Of a DNA stretch of 64,000 nt, positions 29,728-39,110 are shown piece by piece; the stretch's first letter is position 1, and every line of letters starts with the position of its first letter. The stretch is from positions 10,227,952-10,291,951 of the forward strand of contig CM054145.1 of assembly GCA_028751875.1 (NCBI GenBank), given 5' to 3'. The notes under the pieces were generated by a model, which was not told the origin of the DNA, did not search any database, and was given only the letters and a program-made list of their open reading frames with translations. Source of the stretch: Rapana venosa (taxonomy: Eukaryota; Mollusca; Gastropoda; Neogastropoda; Muricidae). The position numbers were made by a program, and so were the translations under genes.

Positions 29728-32315
29728 AGCAGTAGCAGTAGTGATAGTAGCGGTAGCAGCAGTAGTAGTTGTAGAAGTAATAGGCGTCGTCGTCGTAGTA
29801 GAAGTGGTAGTAGTAGTGGTATAGTAGTAGTAGTAGTGGTTGGTTAGATGTAGTTTGTATTGGTAGTAGTTGTGGTAGTTGAAGTAGTGTAGTAAGTAGT
29901 TGTGGTAGAAAGTACTAGTAGAAGTGTGGTAGAAGTAGTGGTTAAGTAATGTTGTAGTAGTAGTAGTGGTGGTGGAGTAGTGTAGTAGTAGTAGTCGTGG
30001 TCGGTTGGTGGTTAGTACTAGTAGTTGTAGTAGGGGTGGTAGTAGTGCGTGTGTAGTTAGTAGTAGTGGATGGTTAGTAGTAGTAGTGGTTGGTCGGTTA
30101 GGTAGTTAGCAGTGGAGTTATTGGGTGGTTTGGTTAGTATTTGGCGGTAGTAGTAGTGGATGTAGTATTAGTAGAGGGAGGTAGTAGTAGTAGTGGAAGG
30201 TATTGTCGTAGTGGAGGTAGTAGGAGTGGTGGTCCATGTAGTAGTGGTGTGGTAGTAGTAGTGGAGGTAGTAGTGGTGGTGGTAGTTTGGTGGTTAGTAG
30301 TTGAGGTAGTTGTGGAGGGTAATAGGGTTGTGGTAGTGGTGTGGTAGTTAGTACGGAGTTAGTAGTCGTTGGAGGTAGTAGTAGTGGAGGTGTAGTAGTG
30401 GAGGTCTATTTAGTAGTGGAGGTGAGTAGTAATGGAGGTGTAGTAGTGGAGGTGGTAGTAGTAGTGGAGGGTTGGTAGTTAGTGGAGGTGTAGTAGTAGT
30501 GGAGGTGGTAGTTAGTAGTGGATTGGTAAGTAGTATTGGAGGGTAGTAGTAGTGAAGGTAGTAGTAGTGGTGGTGGTAGTGGAAGGTAGTAGTAGTAGTA
30601 TGTGGAGTTAGTAAACTTGAGGTTAGTAGTAGTAGAGGTGAGTAAGTAAGTGTAGGTGTAGTAGTAGTGGAGGTTAGTAGTTGTGGAGATAGGTAGTAGT
30701 GGTTAGTAGAAGTGTAGGTAGTAGTAGTGGAGATGGTAGTATTTGTGGTGGTGGTAGTAGTAGTTTGGTATGGTAGTAGTAGTGGAGGTTGTAGTAGTGG
30801 AGGTGGTTTAGTAGTGGTAGTGGGGGTAGTAGCGTTAGTAGTGATGGTCGGTAGTAGTGGTGGAGGGCAGTAGTAGTGAAGTCGTAGTGTAGTGGAGCGT
30901 AGTAGTAGTAGTGGAGGTAGTTAGTAGTAGTGGAGTAGTATAGTAGTGGATGGTAGTTAGTTAGTAGTGGGAGGTGTGTAATTGTAGTGGAGGTAGTAAT
31001 GTAGTGGAGGTGTAGTAGTAAGTAGTGGACTGGTTAGTAATAGTAGTGGAGGTAGTAGGGTGGTTCGTAGTTCAGTAGTAGTAGTGGAGGTAGTTATAGT
31101 AGTTGGAGGTAGTAGTAGTGGTGGTGGTGAGTTGTGGTTGTTGGTTGTAGTGGATTGGTGGGGTAGTTTTTATAGTATTGGTTGTTGTAGTAGTGGTTGT
31201 GGGTAGTAGTGGAGGTAAGAGTGGTGGTGGTGGTGGTAATACTAGTCGTGGTAATGTGAAGGTAGTAGTGGTGGTGGTAGTAGTTGTTGGTGGTAGTAGT
31301 GGGGGTGGCTAGTGGTGTGGTGTAAGTAGTAGTAGGGTGGTGGTATTGGTCGTTTGTTGGTGGTGGTGGTAAAAGTTGAGTGGTAGGAGTGTAGGGGTGG
31401 TAGTAGTGGAGGTAGTAGTAGTGGTTGTAGTAGGAGTGGTTGGTGGTAGTAGTGGAGGGTAGTAGGGTAGTATAGTAGACGATTAGTAGTGGAGGTAGTA
31501 GTGGAGGTAGTTGTAGTCGGTGGTAGTAGTAGTGGTTGGTAGTAGTAGTGGTGGTGGTAGTTGTGGAGGTTGTAGTTGGTAGGTGGTAGTAGTGGTGGTG
31601 GTAGTAGAATGGAGGTAGTAGTACTGGAGGTAGTAGTAGTAGTAGTGGTGGGGTAGTAGTGGAGGAAGAAGAAGTTGTAGTAGTTTGGTGGTAAGTCGTA
31701 GTGGAGGTGGGAGTAGTGGTTGGTGGTTGTAGTAGTAGTGGTGGTGGTAGTAGTGGTGGTGGTAGTTAGTAGTGGATGGTAGTAGTAGTTGGTGGTAGTA
31801 GTAGTGGATTGGTAGTAGGGTGGTTGGTAGTGTGGTGGGAGGTGGGAGTAGTGGTGGTGGTAGTAGTGGAGGTTTAGGAGTAGTGGTGGTAGCTAGTAGT
31901 GGTGGTAGTAAGAGTAAGTGGTGGTGGTGTAGTGGTAGTGGATGTAGTAGTGGTCGGTGGAGGTAGTAGTAGTGGAGGTAGTAGTAGTAGTAGTGGATGG
32001 TAGTAGTAGTTAGTGGATGGTAGTGGTCTGGTAGTAATAGAGGTAGGTAGTAGTGGTGTGGTAGTAGTAGTCGTGGGTAGTAGTAGTGGTGAGTAGTAGT
32101 AGTAGTGGTTATGTAGTAGTAGTAGTAGTGTAGGTTGGTAGATTAGGTAGTAGGTTCGTGGTTGGTTTTTTGGTTTTGGGTGTAGGGCTTGGTTGGTTAG
32201 TTGTAGAGGTGGTTCTGTTAGTGGTTGGTAGTAGTAGTTGGGGGTTGTATTTATTGAGGGTTAGTTGTTGTGGTTTGGGGAGTAGTAGTAGTGGAGGTTG
32301 AGTAGTAGTTGAGTA
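26020..32315 (+). repeat. Trinucleotide satellite (GTA/GTG/GCA/CGT), about 6.3 kb
   Basis: The array is built of phase-locked triplets: (GTA)n broken by GTG, GCA, GTT, AAT and CGT triplets. Blocks such as GTAGCAGTAATAGTCGTCGT recur near 26270, 26480, 26775, 26925, 27380, 27550, 29195, 29250, 29690 and 29775, so a higher-order unit exists. To about 29.8 kb the phase is kept over hundreds of bases; after that single-base indels break it often, as in an uncorrected read. Long poly-Val/Ser frames on one strand and poly-Leu/Thr frames on the other are repeat artefacts. Confidence 0.9.
28872..29035 (-). mobile_element. SINE-C copy inserted in the trinucleotide satellite
   Basis: ATATCGAGGATAATGGAATA, CAATGGCCTACTCTTACG, TTCGCACACGGGGCCTCGG and ATAGTCTCATCCGAAGGAC are embedded between (GTA)n on both sides. 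It gives a unique anchor inside the array. Confidence 0.85.
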
Positions 32316-33782
32316 GGATAGTGTTAGGGTTAGTGGTTGGGTTAGGGTTAGGGTTAGGTTGGTTAGGGTTAGGGTTAGGGGTTTGGGTTAGGTTAGGGTT
32401 AGGGTTAGGGTTAGTTAGGTTAGGGTAGAGGGGTTTAGGTGTTGGGTTGGTTTAGGGTTAGGGTTAGGGTTGGTGGGTTAGGGTTGGTTAGGGGTTAGGG
32501 TTGTAGGGTTAGTTTAGGTTAGGGTAGGTTTTGGGTTAGGGTTGGGTTAGGTTAGGGTGTAGGGTTCGGGTTAGGGTTTGGGTATTGAGGTTTAGGATGG
32601 TTAGGTAGGTAGGGTTAGGGTTGGGGGGTTAGGTTAGGGTTGTAGGGTTAGGGTTTGAGGTTAGGTTTAGGTTTTTTGGGGTATAGGGTTTGAGGGTTAG
32701 GGTTAGGGTTAGGGTTAGGGGTATTGGTTAGGGTTTAGGTTAGGTGGTAGGGTATAGGGTTAGGATAGGGTTAGGGTAGTTTAGGGTTAGGGTTTGGTTT
32801 GGGTGAGTTAGGTTAGGGTTAGGGTTTGGGTTAGGGTTAGGGTTAGGTTAGGGGTTAGGGTTAGGGTATAGGTATAGGTTAGGTTTAGTAGTAGGGTTTG
32901 GGTTAGGTGTTAGGGTTAGGGTTAGGGTTAGGGTTGGGTAGTTAGGTTAGGGTTAGGGTTTTAGGTGGTTTGGGTTAGGGGTTTGGGTTAGGGTAGGGTT
33001 AGGGTGGTAGGGGTTAGGGGTAGTAGGGTTGGTGGTGGGGTTAGGGTTTAGGGTTAGGGTAGTAGGTTTGGGTTAGGGTTGGGTTAGGTGGGTGTAGGGT
33101 TTTGGGTTTAGGGGTAGGGTTGGGTAAGTAGGTAGGTCAGGTTTTAGGTGGTTGTTAGGTTATGGGTTAGGGTTAGGTTAGGGTATAGGGTTAGGTTAGG
33201 GTAGGGTTTGGGTTTGTTAGGGTTAGGGTAGTGGTTAGGGTTAGGGTTAGGGTTAGGGTTAGGGTTAGGGTTAGGGTTAGGGTTAGGGTTTGGTTAGGGT
33301 TAGGGTTAGAGTAGGGTTTAGGTTAGGGTTAGGGTTAGGGTTAGGTTTAAAAGGGTTTGGGTTAGGAGTTAGGGTTAGGGTTAGGGTAGGGTTAGGTTGG
33401 GTTAGGTTTGGGGTTAGGGTTTGGGTTAGGGTTAGGTGGGTTAGGGTTAGGGTTAGGGTTTGGGTTAGGGTTGGGTAGGGTTAGGGTAGGGTTGGGGTTT
33501 GGGTTAGGGTAGGGTTAGGGTTGGTTAGGGTAGGGGTTTGGGTTTGAGGGGAGGGGTTTTGGGTTTGGGTTGGGGGTTTGGGTTAGGTTGGGGGGTTAGG
33601 TTGGGTTAGTTAGGGTTAGGGGTTGGGTTTGGGGTTTGGGTTTGGGGTTTGGTAGGGGTTTGGGGTTTGGGGTTTGGTTAGGGTTGGGTTAGGGTTAGGG
33701 GGTTTGGGGTTGGGTTTTTGGTTAGGTGGGGGTTGGGTTTTGGGGTTTGGGTTAGGTTGGGGTTGGGTTAGGGTTAGGGAGG
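32316..33782 (+). repeat. Degenerate TTAGGG telomeric array
   Basis: About 1.45 kb of TTAGGG units, with one clean run of about ten at 33229-33289, are otherwise interrupted by GTTTGGG, GGTAGGG and GGTTGGG variants. The G-rich strand runs 5' to 3' towards the N gap, as at a right-hand chromosome end. TTAGGG is the usual telomere repeat of molluscs and most lophotrochozoans. Whether the degeneracy is biological or sequencing error is not decidable here. Confidence 0.9.
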
Positions 33783-34282
33783 NNNNNNNNNNNNNNNNNN
33801 NNNNNNNNNNNNNNNNNNNNNNNNNNNNNNNNNNNNNNNNNNNNNNNNNNNNNNNNNNNNNNNNNNNNNNNNNNNNNNNNNNNNNNNNNNNNNNNNNNNN
33901 NNNNNNNNNNNNNNNNNNNNNNNNNNNNNNNNNNNNNNNNNNNNNNNNNNNNNNNNNNNNNNNNNNNNNNNNNNNNNNNNNNNNNNNNNNNNNNNNNNNN
34001 NNNNNNNNNNNNNNNNNNNNNNNNNNNNNNNNNNNNNNNNNNNNNNNNNNNNNNNNNNNNNNNNNNNNNNNNNNNNNNNNNNNNNNNNNNNNNNNNNNNN
34101 NNNNNNNNNNNNNNNNNNNNNNNNNNNNNNNNNNNNNNNNNNNNNNNNNNNNNNNNNNNNNNNNNNNNNNNNNNNNNNNNNNNNNNNNNNNNNNNNNNNN
34201 NNNNNNNNNNNNNNNNNNNNNNNNNNNNNNNNNNNNNNNNNNNNNNNNNNNNNNNNNNNNNNNNNNNNNNNNNNNNNNNNNN
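33783..34282. other. Assembly gap, exactly 500 N
   Basis: A fixed 500-N run of the kind inserted by scaffolding software, so its size carries no information on distance. Confidence 0.98.
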
Positions 34283-34430
34283 TCATGACAATTTTCTTGA
34301 AGAAACGACGCCCATCACGATACACACTTGTCAGACGCATTTTCTTGATGAAATGACGCCCATCACGATACACAGACTTGTCAGACACATTTTCTTGATG
34401 AAATGACGTCCATCACGCTACACAATAATC
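34283..34430 (+). repeat. Three tandem copies of a 48-50-bp unit
   Basis: ATTTTCTTGATGAAATGACG followed by CCATCACGATACACA and CTTGTCAGACACA occurs three times, starting 34291, 34339 and 34389. The array is cut by the gap. Confidence 0.85.
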
Positions 34431-34546
34431 AGACTACTGGACACAAGTGTAGGTGAACACTCTGCCTGTCTCTGCAGTGTCAAACTCAGTCCTGGTACAG
34501 TCAGTGTCTTGTTTCTACACTTCCACCAGTGGCCTGCAGGACAGCA

Positions 34547-34633
34547 CTAACTGGTATGGAGGCGGAGAAGTCGCTGAATTCGGCGAACAATGGCCTCCGT
34601 GAAGCTGTAGTGGGTGTGTCTCTTGCCGTAGTT
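34547..34633 (-). CDS. NUP205: Nup205-like nucleoporin, terminal coding exon
   Basis: A short exon after a CGTTTCAG acceptor reads NYGKRHTHYSFTEAIVRRIQ, then RLLRLHTS and TAG at 34549-34547. It follows the 35725-35888 exon in phase 0 (CAG|AAC). The basic, leucine-rich helix at the end of a large alpha-solenoid protein fits the C-terminus of the Nup192/Nup205 inner-ring scaffold nucleoporins. This assignment leans on strand, order and phase with the exons at 57-59 kb, which are recognised more firmly. The exon could instead belong to a separate gene inside this low-quality scaffold. The 3' UTR runs into the N gap within 265 bp. Confidence 0.6.
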   Translation of the reverse strand, partial: NYGKRHTHYSFTEAIVRRIQRLLRLHTS

Positions 34634-34799
34634 CTGAAACGAAAGAAGCAAAACCTCATTCATGGGAATGCACATCAATAACAAATACAGGTGAGTAGGA
34701 GTGCATGCCAGTGTGTACATGTATATATACTGTAGCAATCTAAGAATACTGTGTTCTGTGTGTGTTATGTGTGCATGTGTTTTGAATTAAAAAAAATTT

Positions 34800-35125
34800 T
34801 ATTTAGAGGATAATGGAATAAGCAATGATGTGCTTTTTTTTTTACATCCAGTCCCCGTGTGTATGCAATTTTGCAACTTTTGTCATCCATTCCTACCAGC
34901 ACACAATGGCCTACTCTTCCAAAAAGCTGAACGGGTTTTAACATGTGAGCAAGATGATCTCTGTTTGTACACAGGACCTCGGTTTATAGTCTCATCCAAA
35001 GGACTTTTGGGGAGAGTGGGGTCGGCACTGATGAACTCCGGAGGAAAATTCCTCTTGAAGGAGATTTGAACCCAGGTAAGCATGTCACAAGCGCAATGTG
35101 CATCACACTAATCACCAGGCTGTGT
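34800..35125 (-). mobile_element. SINE-C copy with head
   Basis: It contains GGATAATGGAATAAGCAATG, ACATCCAGTCCCCGTGTGTA, ACACAATGGCCTACTCTTCC, TATAGTCTCATCCAAAGGAC and, at the head end, GGAGATTTGAACCCAGG and CTAATCACCAGGCTGTG (reverse of box B and box A). Confidence 0.82.
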
Positions 35126-35234
35126 GTGTGTGTGTAAAATTGTGTGTGTGTGAAATTACATAACACAAAATTGAACAAATAAATGATCTTAGTCAACAAT
35201 GCAGAGTCAGGGAATTTCAAGATTTGTGCATAAT

Positions 35235-35605
35235 CAGAATAATAATAATAATAATAATAATGTATGGAATTTATATAGCGCTGAATCTTGTAAAGCAACA
35301 AATCAAAGCGCTCAGATGTTATTTCATACCACTTTAAGTCATGGCAGATTTCTCTCCGTGAAATTCGGGCTGCTCTCCCCGGGGAGAGCGGGAGAACGCG
35401 TCGCCACTTAGCGCTGCGCCACCCTTTCACCCTTTTTTTTTTCTTTTTTTTTTTTCTGCAGCTGTATTTGTTTCCCTATCAGAGTGGCTTTTTTCTAAGA
35501 ATTTTGCCAGGGACAACTCTCTTGTTGCCGTGGTTTTTTTTTACGTGCGCTAAATAATTACGTGTAACACACGGGACCTCGGTTTATCGTCTCATCCGAA
35601 ATCCC
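35235..35605 (-). mobile_element. SINE-G copy ending in the LINE-K-type tail
   Basis: Read on the - strand it passes TTCGGATGAGACGATAAACC, CACGGCAACAAGAGAGTTGT, GCGACGCG, CTCCCCGGGGAGAGCAGCCC and ACTTAAAGTGGTATGAAAT, and then GAGCGCTTTGATTTGTTGCT, GCGCTATATAAATTCC and (ATT)n. The last part is the 3' end of LINE-K. Confidence 0.85.
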
Positions 35606-35724
35606 TTACATCCCACCAACTATACCAACCAAAAACAAAAGAGACCAACAACACCCCATCCCCCCTTCCCACCCAAATCCCTCTAACAACATGCACCCCA
35701 AAACCCCTAGTCGCAGACTCTGAC

Positions 35725-35888
35725 CTGGTTTATATCCAAGACTTTCTTCAACAGGGCTTCGCTGACCACTGATGGCACCGTCTTCTTCAAAAGGTCAAGG
35801 TCAGCGTGGGTGACCCCATGGGCGACCTCCTCCAGTTCTGGTCCCACCCCCTTCATGTCCCCCCCTCCTTCCTGGGGCCAGATGGGAT
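35725..35888 (-). CDS. NUP205: Nup205-like nucleoporin, penultimate coding exon
   Basis: A 164-nt exon lies between a TTTTCCCAACAG acceptor and a CAG|GTCAGAG donor. Two bases finish a codon, then the frame reads PIWPQEGGGDMKGVGPELEE, VAHGVTHADLDLLKKTVPSV and VSEALLKKVLDINQ. It is acidic and helix-rich with a Gly/Pro linker at the start, consistent with a C-terminal solenoid tail. The open frame, both splice sites and the phase fit to 34547-34633 are directly visible. Identity as Nup205 is inference from gene order. Confidence 0.6.
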
Positions 35889-35889
35889 C

Positions 35890-36290
35890 TGTTGGGAAAA
35901 CCAACGCCAACATTTCAGTGACAGAGAGACATGATCTCCCTGCTAAGGAGTTTTACCCGTATATTTCAGGTTTAAAATTGGGTGAACTTGACCACACAAC
36001 TGACCATGTATAATATATGACCCAAAACTTTGATTTCAAAAGAAAATGAGACCCTTTTCACAAATATGAACCCTCACAAACACGTTATTCAAGTGTTCTT
36101 TAAGTCACTTCTTCCCTCTTATAAGATGGATTCCATGAGATTATTTTTTTTAGTGGTTGTTTCAAAGCACATTTCTAATTTAAATTGTTTTCAAACATTT
36201 TTTCTTCATAAAGGTTACTACTGACCTCACTTCAGACTGAAATTTCTGCTGAGAAAGTCACTGTGGAAAGAAAACTGAAGTCATGAATTC
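35890..36290. other. AT-rich intron sequence
   Basis: Normal-looking sequence that ends abruptly where the homopolymer block starts. No feature seen. Confidence 0.5.
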
Positions 36291-36299
36291 ACACTTTTT

Positions 36300-39110
36300 A
36301 AGAATTTTCCCCTTTTTTTTTTTTAAAAAAAATTTTTTAAAAAAAAGGGGGGCCCTTTTAAAAAATTTTTTTTAAAGGGGGGGGGGGGGAAAAACCCGGG
36401 AAAAAAAAATTTTTTTAAAAAAGGGGGGGGTTTTTTAAAAAAAAATTTTTTTTTTTTAAATCCTAAAAAATTTTTAAATCCTAAAAAATTTAAAAATTAA
36501 GTTGGGGGAAAAAATTTTTTGGGGGTTTTTTTCCCCCTTTTTTTTTTTTTTTTTTTTCCCCTTCCCCGGGGGGGAAAAAAAAAAAAAATTTTTTTGGGGG
36601 GGGGTTTTTTCCCCCCCCCCCCTTTTTTTGGGGGGTTTTAAAAAAAAAAACCCCCCCCCCCCCCAAAAAAAAAATTTTTTTTTAAAAAAAAATTTTTAAA
36701 AAATTTTTTTTTAAAACCTTAAAGGAAAAAAAAATTTTTTTTAAATTTCCAAAAAAAATTTTTTAAAAAACAAAACAAAACCCCAAAAATTCCCTTTTTT
36801 TTTTCCCTTTAAAAAAAAAAAAAAATTTTCCCCAAAAAAAAAAATTTTTTCCAAAACCCCCCCTTTTTGGTTTTTTCCCCCAAAAGGGTTTCCGGTTTTT
36901 TCCCCCCCCCAAAAAAAGGGGTTTATTTTTTTTTTCCCCCCCCCCCTTTTTTTAAAATTTTTTTTTTTTTTTTTTTTTGGGGTTTTTCCCCCCCTTTTTT
37001 TTTTTTTAAAAATTCCCGGGAAAAAACCCGGGGGGGAAAAAAATTTTCCCTTTTTTGGGGTTTTCCCTTTTGGGGTTTTAAAAAAATTTTTTTTTTTTAA
37101 AAAAATTTTTTTCCCCCAACCAAAATTTTTTTTTTCCCCCCCAAAACAGCCCCCCCCTTTTTTCCCCCAAAGGGGAAAAAAAATTTGAAAATTTAAAAAA
37201 ACCCCTTTTTTGGGGGGGTTTTTTTGGGGGGTTTTTTTTTAAACAAAAAAAAAATTTTTAAAAATTTGGGGGTTTTTAAACCCAAAAAAAAACCCCCCCT
37301 TTTTAGGGAAACCCCCCCCAACCCGGGTTTTTTTTAAAAAAAAAACCCCCCCCGGGGGGGTTTTTAAAAACCCCCCCCCCCCCCCGGGGGGAAAAAAACC
37401 CTTTTTTTTTTAAAAAGGGGGGGCCCTTTTAAAATTTTTTTTTATTTTTAGTTTTTTTAAACCCCAAGGGGGAAAAAATTTTTTTTTTTCCCCAAAAAAA
37501 ACCCCCCCTTTTCCCCTTTTTTTTTTTTTTTTTCCCCCTTTTTTTTTTCCCCCCAAAAAATTTTTTTTTGGTTTTTCCCCCCCCGGGGGGGGTTTTTTTT
37601 TAAAAATTTTTTTTTCCCCCCCCCCGGGGCCCCAAAAAAAACCCCCTTTCCCCGGGTTTTTCCCCTTTTTCCCCCCCCCGGTTTTTTTTTTTTTTTCCCC
37701 CCCCTTTTTCCCCCCAAAAGGGGGGGGTTTTTTAAAAAAAATTTTTTTGGGTTTTTAAAAATTTTTTCCCAAAAACCCCCCCTTTTTTTTTTTTTTTTTT
37801 TTAAATTTTTCCCCCCAAAAAAAAATTTTTTTTTTTTGGGGGTTTTCCCCCTTTTAAAAAATTTTTTTTTTGGGTTTTAAAAAAAAAAAAAAAAAAGGGG
37901 GGGTTTTTAAAAAAAAAAAAAACCCCGGGCCCCCCCCTTTTTCCCCCCTTGGGCCCAAAAAAACCCCCCCCCCCAACCCCCCTTTTTTGTCCCCCCCGGC
38001 TTTTGGGGGGGGAAAAAAAAAAAAAAAAATTTTTTTTTGGGGGGGGAAAAACCCCTTTTTTTTTGGGTTTTTTTTGGGGGGGGTTTTTTTTTTTTTTTCC
38101 CCTTGGGAAAATTTTTTAAATTCCCCGGGGGGTTTTTCAAATTTTCCTTTTTTGGGCCCCTTTTTAAAAGGGAAAAAACCCTTTTTTGTTTTTTTTCAAA
38201 AAATTTTAAAAATTTTTCCTGAAAAAATTTTTGGGGGGAATTAAAAAAAATTTTTTTTTTGCCCCAAACAAAAAAATTTTTTTTTTTTTTTTCCCAAAAG
38301 GGGGGGGGGGGGGGGGAAAAAAAAAAAAAAGGAAAAAAAAAAGGGGGGAAAAATTGGGAAAAAAAATTTTTTTTAAAAAAAAAAAGGGGAAAAAAAAAAA
38401 AAGGAAAAAAAAAAAAAAAAAAAGGGGGGGGAAAAAAAAAAAATTTTTGAAACCCCAAAAAAACCCCCAAAAAAACCCCCCAAAAAAAAAACCCCCAAAA
38501 AACCCCCCCCGGGAAAATTTTTTTTTTTTTTAAAAAAAAAAAAATTTTTAAAAAAACCCCCCCCTTTTTTTCCCCCCTTTTTTTTAAAAAAAATTTTTTG
38601 GGGGGGGGGTTTTTAATTTAAAAATTTTTTCCCCCCAGGGTTTTTTTAAAAAAAATTTTTTTCTTTTTTTTTTTTTTTTCCCCCCCCCTTTTTTTCCCCC
38701 GGTTTTTTTTAAAAGGGGTTTTTCCCAATTTTTTGGGGGCCCCCCCTTTGGTTTTTGGGGGGGTTTTTTTTTTTAAAAAAAAAAAATTTTTCCCCCCCCC
38801 TTTTTTTTTGGGGGAAAAAAAGGGGGGGTTTTTTTTGGGGGCCCTTTTTTTTCCTTTTTCCCATTTTAAAAGGGGGGGCCCCCTTTTTTTTTTTTCCCCC
38901 TTTTTTGGGGGCCCCCTTTTTTTTTTTTCCCCCCAAACCAAACCCCAAAATTTTTTTTGGGGGGGCCCGGGGTTTTTTAAAAAGGGGGGGGGCCCCCCCC
39001 TTTTTTGGGGGGGAAAAAAAAGGGGCCTTCCCTTTTTTTTAAAGGGGGGGGCCCCCCCCGGGGGGGTTTTTTTTTTTTAAAAAAAAATTTTAAAATTTTT
39101 TTTTGGGGGT
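36300..39110. other. Homopolymer-run block, probable sequencing or gap-fill artefact
   Basis: About 2.8 kb consist almost entirely of runs of three to ten identical bases (AAAA, TTTTTT, GGGGG, CCCC) in succession. Isolated single bases are nearly absent. Translated frames give only K, F, G, P and N. No known satellite or gene behaves like this, and the flanking sequence to 53 kb shows a milder form of the same run inflation. Annotation inside it is not meaningful. Confidence 0.85.

Noticed and set aside
32316..33782. A true chromosome terminus at this place
   Set aside because: Orientation fits, but sequence continues after the gap; without read evidence an interstitial array or a misjoin cannot be separated, so it is reported only as a telomeric repeat array.
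37870..38940. Frames encoding only K, F, G, P and N
   Set aside because: They come from the homopolymer-run block, which is most likely not true genomic sequence.
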